Assembly (NCBI RefSeq): GCF_905220975.1 | Contig: NZ_CAJNBK010000004.1 | Location: forward strand, 1-64,000 | Direction: 5' to 3' | Length of the DNA: 64,000 nucleotides | DNA from: Paraburkholderia haematera | GTDB lineage: Bacteria; Pseudomonadota; Gammaproteobacteria; Burkholderiales; Burkholderiaceae | Shown: piece by piece, positions 34,039 to 43,800 of the stretch | Layout of the letters: the number at the start of each line of letters is the position of its first letter | How positions within the stretch are numbered: the first letter of the stretch is position 1 | Made by a program: the position numbers and the translations under genes | Notes under the pieces: model-generated | The model's input: the letters and a program-made list of their open reading frames with translations, nothing else | What the model was told of the DNA's origin: nothing | Database searches by the model: none

Positions 34039-36396
34039 TTAGAACGGCACGTCAACCTGCATGCCGACGGTCAGAGGCTGGATGAACACCACAGAGGCGG
34101 GGCCTCCGGACGAAACGAAGCTGCTCCCGGCAGCCAACATGCCGCGCTTGTTGAAAAGGTTATGAACAAAGAAGGAGACGTTCGCTTTGCGCAGATCGAT
34201 ACCGGCACGCAGGTCCGTCGTGAAATAGCCCGGCAAACTGAAGTTCGGCAAGCTCTTGCTCCCGGGGAAGTTCGAGTTGCGTTGCCCGATATACGTCTCG
34301 GTCGCACCCGCGTAGGCGCGATACGAGGCGACGTTGAAGAGATAGTCGACATTGAGCGTGGCAGAAAAGTCGGGCGTGTTCGGCAGGCGATCGCCCGACA
34401 CGGCCCCGATGCCGGGCACGTTTTGGGTGAGCCGGGCGTCCAGATAGGTGAGGCCCGCTCCCAGATGCCACTGCGGAGTCGGATTCAGGGTGCCGAAGAA
34501 CTCCAGTCCCTTCGAACGGGCCTTGCCGCCATTGGTTACCACGCCGAGAGTATTGACGACGGTGTTGAGCTGGATGTTCTTCCATTCGATATCGAATGCT
34601 GAAACGGATATCGATGCGCGCTTATCCAGGAAATCGGCCTTGTAGCCGACTTCATAACTGGTCAGCGTGTCGGGATTGAACGTTCCCGGCGTCATTTGTC
34701 CAGTGACGGGATCGTGCAAGCTCGGCTGCGGACCGCCAGGACGGTAGCCGGTTGCGACGCGCCCGTACAGGCTGCTGTTCGGTGTCAGCAGATAGCCGAG
34801 TGTGAAGAGGTAGGTCTTGCTTGTATCGGCAGACTCGCCGGGGTGATTCCCGTTTCCGGCAAGTGGGCCTGACGAGACGGCACTGAATGTCTGATCGTTG
34901 TGGGCAACCCGCAACCCGGCGGTTGCTGACAATCGGGAGGTGAAGTGATAGGTCAGATCGCCGTAGGCTGCATATTCCTTGTAGGTCGACGGAAACTGAT
35001 TCGTGAGCAGCGTGAGCGATGTTCCTGGCCCCGTGGCGGTGAGAGCCTGATCCTGGTTGCTGCTTTCGTGTGTGTAAAAAAGCCCTGCAATCCACTCGAG
35101 CTTGCGATTGGCCGGCGAGGTGAGGCGTAATTCCTGAGTGAACTTGTCCGTTGAGGCCGCCAGACGCGCGGTAGCCGTACGGAACAGCGGCGCACCATAC
35201 AGGGTATTCAGGAGGCGTGGATAAACGGCCGAATCGTCGCTGATGTTGCTGGTGCGTATGGTCTGATAGGCCGAGATAGCGTTGAGGCGTGCCCATCCAA
35301 AATCGTACTCAATGTTCGCGGAATACAGTTCGATGATCTGGTCGAACGGTTCATCAACCCGCCGGCTCTGGGTGAGGTCGCCGTAGAGGGGTTGCCGCGT
35401 GTAGAAATTGTAGTCGACGTCCGCGTTGCCATCGCGCTTGATCTGCTGCGTGGTCGCGGTCAGGCGCACCGTCAGGGCATTGGTTGGCGTCACTGTCAGG
35501 GATGCCCGGCCGCCGCGCGTGCTGGAGCCATTCACCCCTTTCTCCGGATCGCTACCGATACGGTTCACATACCCGCCATCCTGCTGATTGAACGCGCTGA
35601 CTCGGAGGGCCGCGACATCCTGCTTGATCGGCACATTCACCACCGCGCTTTCGGTGTGGTTGAGGCCGCCATGGTCGGTACCCGAAAGCATGACGCTCGC
35701 ATGACCGCTGACGTCGCCTTCGGTGTCCGGCTCATTGGTCACATACTTCAGCAGCCCGCCCATTGCACCCGCGCCGTATAGCGTGCCCTGCGGACCTCGC
35801 AGCAGCTCGATATGGTTAAGGTCAAGCAGGCTCATGTCCAGCGCAAGTTGTGCACCGTCCCCATAGATCGTACTGGAGCCAAACGGCACTTCGTCGACAT
35901 AGACACCGACTGTCGGTGAGATGTCGGCGCCGGTCGTGATCCCGCGCATGCTGATCTGAGCGTTACCCGCTCCCGCCGAGGTGAGGGTTACGCCCGGCTC
36001 CTTCGTCAGGTAATCGCTCATCGACGCGTCGCCCTTGCGTTGAAGTTCTTTCGCACTCAGAGCATTCACCTGCATCGGCACTTCACGCGCCGGCTCCCGG
36101 CGCCGGTTCGCCGTGATTTCGACCGTGTTCAGGGTGGTGACATCGCCGGTCGCAGTGGTCTTGGCGGGCGCTTTAGGTGTGGCCGGCGCCGCTGTGTTCG
36201 TGGCGCTTGCGGCGACGGGTGCGGAACCCGGCGCTGTATTGGATGGAGCCGTTTGGGCATGCGCACACAGTACCGTCAGGCCGACAGCGGGCCCGAAAAA
36301 CAGCGATGCATAGCGGCCGCCCACCGGCCGCCCGCTCGTGCGACCGTTGTTACGCTTGCCCCGCGGGGGCCTGTTCTGATTGGTTTTTATACCCAC
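34039..36396 (-). CDS. TonB-dependent outer-membrane receptor
   Basis: This is a 785-residue receptor. It has a long basic N-terminus and signal peptide ending near CAHAQ (about residue 48), an Ala/Pro/Thr-rich linker, a TonB-box-like TLNTVEITANRR (about 89-100), a plug domain (PGVTLTSAGAGNAQISMRGI, then ELLRGPQGTLYGAGAMGGLL) and a 22-strand barrel ending in QVDVPF with a terminal Phe. It resembles the large group of receptors first linked to catabolism rather than to iron, but the ligand cannot be read from sequence. It is the only receptor in the window and is divergent from M81-3, with operator motifs on both sides, so it is the probable entry point of the peptide. Confidence 0.87.
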   Translation of the reverse strand: MGIKTNQNRPPRGKRNNGRTSGRPVGGRYASLFFGPAVGLTVLCAHAQTAPSNTAPGSAPVAASATNTAAPATPKAPAKTTATGDVTTLNTVEITANRRREPAREVPMQVNALSAKELQRKGDASMSDYLTKEPGVTLTSAGAGNAQISMRGITTGADISPTVGVYVDEVPFGSSTIYGDGAQLALDMSLLDLNHIELLRGPQGTLYGAGAMGGLLKYVTNEPDTEGDVSGHASVMLSGTDHGGLNHTESAVVNVPIKQDVAALRVSAFNQQDGGYVNRIGSDPEKGVNGSSTRGGRASLTVTPTNALTVRLTATTQQIKRDGNADVDYNFYTRQPLYGDLTQSRRVDEPFDQIIELYSANIEYDFGWARLNAISAYQTIRTSNISDDSAVYPRLLNTLYGAPLFRTATARLAASTDKFTQELRLTSPANRKLEWIAGLFYTHESSNQDQALTATGPGTSLTLLTNQFPSTYKEYAAYGDLTYHFTSRLSATAGLRVAHNDQTFSAVSSGPLAGNGNHPGESADTSKTYLFTLGYLLTPNSSLYGRVATGYRPGGPQPSLHDPVTGQMTPGTFNPDTLTSYEVGYKADFLDKRASISVSAFDIEWKNIQLNTVVNTLGVVTNGGKARSKGLEFFGTLNPTPQWHLGAGLTYLDARLTQNVPGIGAVSGDRLPNTPDFSATLNVDYLFNVASYRAYAGATETYIGQRNSNFPGSKSLPNFSLPGYFTTDLRAGIDLRKANVSFFVHNLFNKRGMLAAGSSFVSSGGPASVVFIQPLTVGMQVDVPF

Positions 36397-36501
36397 GATG
36401 GGTCTCCTCCTTGAATTCCATGATTAGGGTTCAACTGGCTGGAGTGGCCCGGCGGGATCTCTGCCGCTCCTTGTACCGGGGTCACAGACACAAGGTAGCA
36501 A

Positions 36502-36530
36502 AAAATTATCCATAAAAGAAAATATTTTCA
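36502..36530 (-). promoter_or_regulatory. XRE-cupin operator candidate 7 (receptor gene)
   Basis: The minus strand reads TTCTTTTATGGATAATTTT, about 110 bp upstream of the receptor start. It is a degenerate match to the motif. Confidence 0.4.
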
Positions 36531-36746
36531 AAAATGATATATTCCAACCACGTTGAACAAGTTGGAAGAGGGGCGGCCAGTTTATGGAAAGGCCGTGACC
36601 GTGAGGCCGGTGGCGGCTGCGCCCTGCGTTGCGGGATGGCTGGCCGCAGCATTTTTCTGCTGGTTCGGCCCTTCAACCGCACAGGCGACGGGGACGGCGA
36701 CGGCTTTGCAGCTCGCCACGCGCTCGCGGGGGACCAAGAGGATCTT

Positions 36747-36770
36747 GAATTTTCCTAAATGGAAATATTC
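36747..36770 (+). promoter_or_regulatory. XRE-cupin operator candidate 8 (M81-3), best dyad
   Basis: GAATTTTCC, TAAAT and GGAAATATTC together form an imperfect palindrome (GAAT-TTTCC-TAAAT-GGAAA-ATTC pattern). It suggests that the full operator is TTTCC-N5-GGAAA and that the other copies are mostly one good half-site. Confidence 0.6.
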
Positions 36771-36991
36771 TTGTCATTCGGTACAATGGCAAGCGTTGGC
36801 AGCGACATCGGGCGGCTCGACACCTGAATCCCGGAGGCCGGCTGTTTGCCGGCAGAAGACTGTGCGGGAATCAATGGAGACGCCCGCCGGTTTGGCTCGC
36901 GAAACAGGCAGCACCATGAGGCGCTGTAGGTGATTGCGATACGGCAGGCCGCCGCCCGGCCTGATGACAATTCGATATCGAAAGAACAAAA

Positions 36992-38464
36992 ATGAAATTC
37001 TTTATGGCAGGCCTCGACACCGAAACCAATACCTTCTCGCCTATCCCTACCGGGCGGCAAAGCTTCGAGCAGCTATTGATCGCATATGGGGACGCCACGC
37101 AGCGTCAACTGAACTGCTGCTCCGCTCAGCTCGCAACCTGGAAGCAAATGGCCGATGCGCGAGGCTGGACGGCGGTCGAAAGTCTCTGCGCGGTAGCGGA
37201 ACCGGGCGGCATTACCAGCCGTGCCGTGTACGAAGAATTTCGGGAAAGGATCGTTGCAGATCTGAAGGCAGCAGGCGCCGTCGATTTCGTTATCCTCGCG
37301 CTGCACGGCGCAATGGTGGCCGACGGCTATGACGACGTCGAAGGAGATCTGCTCAGCCATATTCGGCGTGTTGTCGGGCCGGATCTGCCGATTGGAGTGG
37401 AACTGGATCTGCACGCTCATCTCACGCCGCTTATGCTGGACAAGGCAACGGCAATCGTGACGTACAAGGAGTACCCGCATGTCGATATCGAAATATGCGC
37501 GGCTCAACTCTTCGAACTCGTTGCAGACACGGCGGCCGGTAAGGTCAGGCCCAAAATGGCGATGTTCGATTGCCGGATGCTAGGCACCTTCAGGACGCAG
37601 GATCAGCCTCTGCGCGAGTTCGTCGAAAGAATGAAAGCGATGGAGGGCGCCGATGGCATCCTCTCCGTGTCTTTCGTGCATGGCTTTCCATGGGGCGATG
37701 TCGCGGACGTTGGCGCCAAGATGCTCGTGATCGCCGACGGTGACCAACGGAAGGCCGCTACCGTGGCCGAGGCACTGGGCGAGGAGATCTGGAGCAAACG
37801 CGCAGCCTTGACGCCGATTTTCAAATTGATAGACGAAGCGCTGGATCGCGCATGCGCCGCTGCCGAGGGCCCAATTGTTCTAGCCGATGTGTCCGATAAC
37901 GCCGGTGGCGGTGCACCAGGCGATTCGACTTTTATTCTGCAGAGAATCCTGGAGCGGGGCATCGACAATGTCATCAGCGCGCTGTACTGGGATCCGGTTG
38001 CCGTCCGTTTCTGTCAGGAGGCGGGCGAAGGCGCGCGACTGAAACTTCGTGTTGGGGGAAAAGTCGGCGCCACCTCAGGCCAACCGCTGGATCTGGACGT
38101 TACCGTGCGCCGGACCGCGTCCGGCATCACGCAAAGATTCGGCGTCGTCCCCATCAGTATCGGCGACGCAGTTTGGGTTAGCACCGGTAACGTCAATCTG
38201 ATTCTGAACACGCATCGAACGCAGGTCTTCCACCCTGAATTCATGGTCGCATTAGGACTCGATCCGAGTCAGTTCCGCCTGATTGTTGTTAAGTCCCTCA
38301 ACCACTTCCATGCGGCCTTTGCCTCGCTCGCCAAGGACATTATTCATGTCGACGCGCCGGGCGCGCTCAAGCGAGACTTTGCCACCCGGCCTTATGCAAA
38401 GTCGGGCAGATCATTGTGGCCCGCTACAGACGATCCATTTGCGGACACACAGATGCGCCACTGA
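36992..38464 (+). CDS. M81-family metallopeptidase (MlrC-like), paralogue 3
   Basis: This 490-residue protein has all expected M81 residues: E11 in LDTETNTF, H105 in LHGAM, D139/H141/H143 in ELDLHAHL, H163 in YPHVD, and then DNAGGGAPGDST and KSLNHFHAAF at the C-terminus. It is much closer to paralogue 1 than to paralogue 2. The start at 36992 is supported by alignment with paralogue 1; the ribosome-binding site (GAAAGAACAA) is weak. It is followed by a DUF2817 peptidase-like gene and an S12 hydrolase on the same strand, likely one operon under operator 8. Confidence 0.86.
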   Translation: MKFFMAGLDTETNTFSPIPTGRQSFEQLLIAYGDATQRQLNCCSAQLATWKQMADARGWTAVESLCAVAEPGGITSRAVYEEFRERIVADLKAAGAVDFVILALHGAMVADGYDDVEGDLLSHIRRVVGPDLPIGVELDLHAHLTPLMLDKATAIVTYKEYPHVDIEICAAQLFELVADTAAGKVRPKMAMFDCRMLGTFRTQDQPLREFVERMKAMEGADGILSVSFVHGFPWGDVADVGAKMLVIADGDQRKAATVAEALGEEIWSKRAALTPIFKLIDEALDRACAAAEGPIVLADVSDNAGGGAPGDSTFILQRILERGIDNVISALYWDPVAVRFCQEAGEGARLKLRVGGKVGATSGQPLDLDVTVRRTASGITQRFGVVPISIGDAVWVSTGNVNLILNTHRTQVFHPEFMVALGLDPSQFRLIVVKSLNHFHAAFASLAKDIIHVDAPGALKRDFATRPYAKSGRSLWPATDDPFADTQMRH

Positions 38465-38514
38465 TGAATCAAGGGGATACGGTGAACTTTCATGCAATGA
38501 TTTGAGGTCAGGAG

Positions 38515-39606
38515 ATGACGGTACAGAATCATTTTTCAGCTACATATGTCGAAGCGCGGGAAAAATTTCTGAAGGCGGCTCAAGCTTTGGGTATGACTGT
38601 TGGGCGCGCATTTCATCCATACAAGGTCGGGCCCGATGGAGCGGCGCTTTCGATCGACTCAGCCCGGTTTTCGCCTGACAACGCCAGGTCACTGCTCGTC
38701 ATAACGTCGGGAACGCACGGCGTGGAGGGCTTTTGCGGATCGGGATGCCAGATCGGTTTGCTGAACGACGCCGATTTTCTGGACGAACTGCGAGACAAGG
38801 CGGTCGCGCTGCTCCTCATTCACGCTGTCAATCCTTACGGGTTTGCGCATCTGCGCAGAGTGAATGAAGACAACGTCGACCTGAATCGCAACTGTGTTGA
38901 TTTCAGCACTGCTGTCGGCGCCAACCCGAATTACAGGGAACTCGATGCATTGCTTTTGCCCGATACGTGGCCGCCGACGGATGCCGATAATGACGCGCTT
39001 GCCGGCTACATCCGGCAGCATGGCGAGCGCGAGTTGCGCGAGACCGTGACGAAGGGGCAATACGAGATACCTGACGGCATGTACTACGGCGGCAGTTCGC
39101 GCTGCTGGAGCACGCAGGAGGTCAAGGCGATTCTCGGCGCGCACCTGCCCAACTTCGATCGTTTGGCGTGGGTGGATATCCATACCGGCCTCGGCGCCCA
39201 GGGTCATGGCGAGAAAATATTCATGCGCGAGGACATGTCCGAACTGCGGCGAGCGCGCAACTGGTGGGGCGCTGACGTCAAACAGATCTTTGAACCACGC
39301 TCGGTTTCGGCCGTTTTCGATGGGCCGTTGATGAGTACCGTCTACGACGGATTCCCGACAGTCGAAAAGACCACGCTCGGCCTCGAATTTGGAACCTATG
39401 AGACCTCGCGGGTCTTGCAGGCGTTACGCGCGGATCATTGGCTGCATCGGCATCCTGACGTATCCGCTGAACAGTCGGAGCAGATCGGCCGGGACCTGAA
39501 AGACGCCTTCTATTGCGATGACGACACATGGAAAGGGATGGTGTTTGCGCAGACACGCGTCATCGCACTGCAGGCGATTTTTGGTCTTTCTGGGAAGGGT
39601 GACTGA
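38515..39606 (+). CDS. DUF2817 (M14-like) zinc carboxypeptidase family protein
   Basis: This is a 363-residue protein of the DUF2817 family, which shares the fold of M14 carboxypeptidases and succinylglutamate desuccinylases. The zinc motif HGVE (H68, E71, in TSGTHGVEGFCGSG) is present, as are VNEDNVDLNRN, WVDIHTGLG (a probable third ligand) and a late GLEFGTYE with the probable catalytic glutamate. CAGGAG precedes the ATG. It is 50 bp after M81-3. In this setting it could remove C-terminal residues or an acyl group from peptide fragments. The family has no well-established substrate. Confidence 0.82.
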   Translation: MTVQNHFSATYVEAREKFLKAAQALGMTVGRAFHPYKVGPDGAALSIDSARFSPDNARSLLVITSGTHGVEGFCGSGCQIGLLNDADFLDELRDKAVALLLIHAVNPYGFAHLRRVNEDNVDLNRNCVDFSTAVGANPNYRELDALLLPDTWPPTDADNDALAGYIRQHGERELRETVTKGQYEIPDGMYYGGSSRCWSTQEVKAILGAHLPNFDRLAWVDIHTGLGAQGHGEKIFMREDMSELRRARNWWGADVKQIFEPRSVSAVFDGPLMSTVYDGFPTVEKTTLGLEFGTYETSRVLQALRADHWLHRHPDVSAEQSEQIGRDLKDAFYCDDDTWKGMVFAQTRVIALQAIFGLSGKGD

Positions 39607-39660
39607 GCCTGAATCCTGGCTGACTGATCAAGCATCACTGGAAATATTACTGAGGTTCAA

Positions 39661-40788
39661 ATGTCTCATGCCATGTTGAACGCTGAACTTGAAAGATTCA
39701 TCGACATCGGGATTCCTGGCATCTCCGCCGCGATTGCAAATCGAACGGGCGTAATCTGGTCACACACGGCTGGTTTTGCCGATATCACAGCTCGAGTGCC
39801 GATGACGCGGGACTATGTTTTCGGCGTCGGCAGCATCACCAAGACGTTCATTAGTGTTCTCGCCTTCCAGCTTGCGCAGGAAGGCCTTCTCTCACTCGAC
39901 GCTACGCCTTTGTCTATTCTTGGTCCCGGTATCGTTCGGGGAATCGCCAACGCCGATACGGCGACGATCGCCCAACTCATGAATCACACGGCCGGCATAC
40001 CGAGCTGGGAAGACGATCCAGCGTGGATCCGTGACGGGCGCGGCGAAACGATCGAGCCGTCCCGGCGTTGGGGCAAGGGCGATACGCTCGACTATATTCG
40101 AGGCGACAGCCATCCTGCGCTCTTTCCGGCGGCGCAGCAGTTTTCCTATTCGAATACCAACTTCACCTTGCTGGGTCTCGTGATCGAGCATGTTGCCTGT
40201 TCTTCACTGCAAGCAGAATTGCATCGCCGGATCATCGATCCGCTCGAGCTGACGCAGACCTACCTCGAAGGCTTTGAAGAGCGGAACGGCGTGTCGCAGC
40301 CGCGTCGTTACCACTACGCAACGGAGACCTTCCGCCAGACCGCGGGCATCGCACAGTCCTTTCCCGAGTTGCCTCGTGGCTTGATCGATGTCAGCGGTTC
40401 CAATCTGTCCGTCGAATGGGCCGCCGGTGGCATGGTTTCATCTCCTCGCGACCTCGTCCGCTTCGGGTCCGCGTTGCGCGACGGCGAACTGCTTCGGCCT
40501 GACACATTCGACCTGATGAGGCGCTGGGTGAGCGCCCGATTGAAAGCAGATGCGGGGCACGGTTTGTTCCGCTTCGAGACGAAGAGCGGTTTTCTTAACG
40601 GCCATACCGGCGGCGTCCTTGGTTCCACAGGGTGCTTCTGGTGGGCAGAGAAAGGCGATTGCGTCGTAGCGGTATTGGCCAATGTCGGTTCGATGCACGC
40701 TGGAGTCGTTCCGGCCAGCGCAGCCGATGTCGCGCTTCATGGCGATTTCACTGCGCTCGCCATGGCGTATGCCGCCGAGCTTGCATGA
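39661..40788 (+). CDS. S12-family serine hydrolase (beta-lactamase fold), single domain
   Basis: This is a 375-residue protein with S58-I-T-K61 (SxTK), Y-S-N in FSYSNTNFT and H-T-G-G near residue 320, a complete S12 active site. Unlike the pair at 27-30 kb it lacks the two C-terminal barrel domains, so it is more like D-Ala-D-Ala carboxypeptidase or esterase EstB. No signal peptide is visible. It is 54 bp after the DUF2817 gene and probably ends the M81-3 operon. A D-peptidase role is likely from context, an esterase being the main alternative. Confidence 0.82.
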   Translation: MSHAMLNAELERFIDIGIPGISAAIANRTGVIWSHTAGFADITARVPMTRDYVFGVGSITKTFISVLAFQLAQEGLLSLDATPLSILGPGIVRGIANADTATIAQLMNHTAGIPSWEDDPAWIRDGRGETIEPSRRWGKGDTLDYIRGDSHPALFPAAQQFSYSNTNFTLLGLVIEHVACSSLQAELHRRIIDPLELTQTYLEGFEERNGVSQPRRYHYATETFRQTAGIAQSFPELPRGLIDVSGSNLSVEWAAGGMVSSPRDLVRFGSALRDGELLRPDTFDLMRRWVSARLKADAGHGLFRFETKSGFLNGHTGGVLGSTGCFWWAEKGDCVVAVLANVGSMHAGVVPASAADVALHGDFTALAMAYAAELA

Positions 40789-40848
40789 CAACGTAGCGCT
40801 GGCAACGGATGGTCCAGACCGTGTCACACGGCCTGAACCGGCGCTCGA

Positions 40849-43800
40849 TCACCCTTTCACGGGTTGCTTCGGAGATAACGCCGCCGCACCATTCAAGCGG
40901 TGCCGTGGCGATGCTGCAGAATTAGCGCCGGCCGCGATTGCGCTGCGAAATTCGGTCAGCCATTTTTCGCGCTTCGCTGCGGCGGCGATGACATTGCGCT
41001 CCTTGACGTGACCGAAGCCGCGAATCTCGTCCGGCAGGTTGGCGAGTTTCATCGCGAGATCGAAGTTCGCGCTGTCGAGCGACAGGCATAGTTCGTCCAT
41101 CAGCGCGATGTACTGCTCAATCAGCTCACGCTCATTGCGGCGTTCGGCCGTCTTGCCGAATACGTCAAACGCCGTGCCGCGCAGGAACTTGAGCTTTGCC
41201 AGCATACGGAACATCGCGAGCGTCCATTGGCCGAACCGCTGCTTCTTCAGATGTCCATCTTCGTCGCGTTTCGCCAGCAACGGCGGAGCAAGATGGAATA
41301 CCAGTTTGTAGTCGCGCCCGGGTTCGCCTTCGAACTGCGCGCGCAGTTTGTCCATGTAAGCCGGATCCGCGTAGAGACGCGCAACTTCATACTCGTCCTT
41401 ATAGGCCATCAGTTTTGCAAGATTGCGCGCAACAACTGGTGTGAGACGGTTTTTCGCGCCTGCGGCAAACGCGGCTTCCGCTGCTCGCACGCGCTCGACG
41501 ACCTCGACATATCGTGCTGCGTAGCGCTCGTTCTGGTAAAGCGTTAGCTGCTTGACGTGACGCTCGATGAGCCGCTCCAGCGGCTCTGGAATCTGTACGA
41601 CGATCGCCTGCTGCCGGTCGGTACGCGGTGCAAAAGTATCGGTCGCAGCCTCGCCGTGGTGCGCGACGTAACGGCCCCATTCGAATGCCAGCCGGTTCTT
41701 TTCAACCGCCACGCCGTTCAGTTCAATTGACCGATCAAGGCTCTCATAGCTGACCGGCAGCCAACCGCGTTGCCAGGCAAAACCCAGCAACAATGGATTG
41801 GCGTAAAGCGTGTCGCCAAGCAGCGCCAGCGCAAGCCGGTTTGCGTCCAGGAAAGCACAGTCCTCGCCGATGCTGTCGCGTAAGTCGTACTGCGTTTGAT
41901 CGGCGGGAAAGGTCCAATGAGGATCGCGGACGAACTGTGCGGTCGGCGTCGCGCCGCTATTGATCACGGCCTTCGTCATGCCGCGTTGCGTGCGAGCGAG
42001 CACTTCGGCGGAAGCCGAGACAATGGCATCGCAGCCGAGAATCAGGCGCGCCTCGCCAGTTGCAACCCGCGTCGCGTGCAATTGATCCGGCGTGGCGGCG
42101 ATCTGCACGTGACTCAGTACGGCGCCGCCTTTCTGCGCGAGGCCTGCCATATCGAGTACGGTCACGCCTTTGCTTTCGAGGTGGGCCGCCATCCCGAGCA
42201 AGCCGCCGATCGTTACCACGCCGGTACCGCCCACGCCCGTCACCAGCACGCCGTAAGGCTTCGACAAAGAAGCAATAGCGGGTCGAGGAAGCACTGAAAA
42301 GTCCGGTAATGCCGCGCCTGAAGCATCCTTGACGGCCTTCTTTACCTGTGCGCCTTCAGCCGTGACGAAGCTCGGACAAAAGCCGCTCACGCATGAAAAA
42401 TCCTTGTTGCATGACGACTGGTTGATCCTGCGTTTGGTGCCGAGTGGCGTATGCAGCGGTTCGACGGAAAGACAGTTGGATTGCACCGAACAATCGCCGC
42501 ACCCTTCACATACCGCGTCGTTAATAAAAGCGCGCCTGGCGGGATCGGGATAAGTGCCCCGCTTGCGACGCCGGCGCTTTTCGGTCGCGCAGGTCTGATC
42601 GTAGATCAGAATGCTGGTACCCTCGACTTCGCGCAACTCGCGCTGCAGACGGTCGAGTTCATCGCGGTGATACACGTTGACGCCTTCAGGCAGACGCACG
42701 CTCGCATCGTATTTTTCGGGCTCGTCGGTGACGATCAGTACCCGCTTTGCGCCTTCGGCGACCACCTGGAATGCGATCTGCGGGACCGTCAGTACACCGT
42801 CTACCGGTTGGCCACCTGTCATCGCGACAGCATCGTTGTACAACACCTTGTAAGTGACGTTGGCGCTCGCCGCGATCGATGCGCGAATCGCCAGAAGACC
42901 CGAATGAAAATAGGTGCCGTCGCCGAGATTGGCGAACACGTGACGCTCGTTCGTGAAATGCATCTGGCCGGTCCACGCGACACCTTCGCCACCCATCTGG
43001 CTGAATGTCTCCGTATTGCGGTCCATCCACATCGTCATGTAATGGCAACCGATACCGGCAAGCGCACGCGAGCCTTCGGGTACGCGCGTCGATGTGTTGT
43101 GCGGACAGCCGGAGCAGAACCACGGCTGGCGTTCCGCAACCGTGCGCGGCTTGGCAGCTTCGCGTTCCTTGGCTTCGATGACGGCAACGCGCGCTTCAAT
43201 CCGCGCCCGCAGATCGTCTGGCAAATCGGCCCTCGCCAGACGGCGCGCAATCGCCTTCGCGATCAGTGCGGGGGAGAGTTCGTAATGCGCCGGTAGCAAA
43301 GCCTGGCCGCGCGGCACCGACCACTCGCCGCCTTCGTCATCGCGTTGGTCGAACTTGCCGAATACCTTCGGGCGAACGTCGTCGCGCCAGTTGTACAGTT
43401 CTTCCTTCAGCGCGTACTCGAGAATCTGGCGCTTCTCTTCGACGACCAAAATTTCGTCGAGACCGGTCGCGAAATCGCGAGCATTTTGCGCGTCGAGCGG
43501 CCACACGCAGCCCACCTTCAGCACTCGAATACCGATGCGTGCGCAGGCTTCGTCATCGAGCGACAGATCGGCGAGCGCCTGGCGCGTGTCCAGATACGCT
43601 TTTCCCGCGGTCATGATGCCAAGCCGCGGCGTGGGACTGTCGATGACAATGCGGTTCAGCCCGTTTGCGCGAACATACGCTAGCGCCGCGTACCACTTGT
43701 GGTTGAGCAGTCGCGCTTCCTGCGCGAGTGGCGGATCGGGCCAGCGGATGTTAAGCCCGCCTTCGGGCATCTCGAAGTCGTCCGGCAAGACGATCTGCAA

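Larger units (their letters stand above)
36397..36991. other. Divergent region between receptor and M81-3
   Basis: This 595-bp gap has an operator-like site at each end (36502-36530 and 36747-36770). Between them a plus-strand frame from a TTG at 36553 reads like a start with signal peptide (CVAGWLAAAFFCWFGPSTAQ then ATG), but it runs into the second operator and has no recognisable continuation. It could be a decayed gene start or chance. Confidence 0.5.

Noticed and set aside
34039..36396. The receptor as a siderophore receptor in an iron-regulated locus
   Set aside because: I see no Fur-box-like sequence or siderophore biosynthesis genes nearby, and the operator-like sites around it are those of the peptide locus. 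The ligand nevertheless remains open.
26943..40788. The three S12 proteins as antibiotic-resistance beta-lactamases
   Set aside because: They have the SxxK, YxN and HxG motifs of D-aminopeptidases/esterases, lack signal peptides, and two have the C-terminal domains of DAP, so a resistance role is unlikely.
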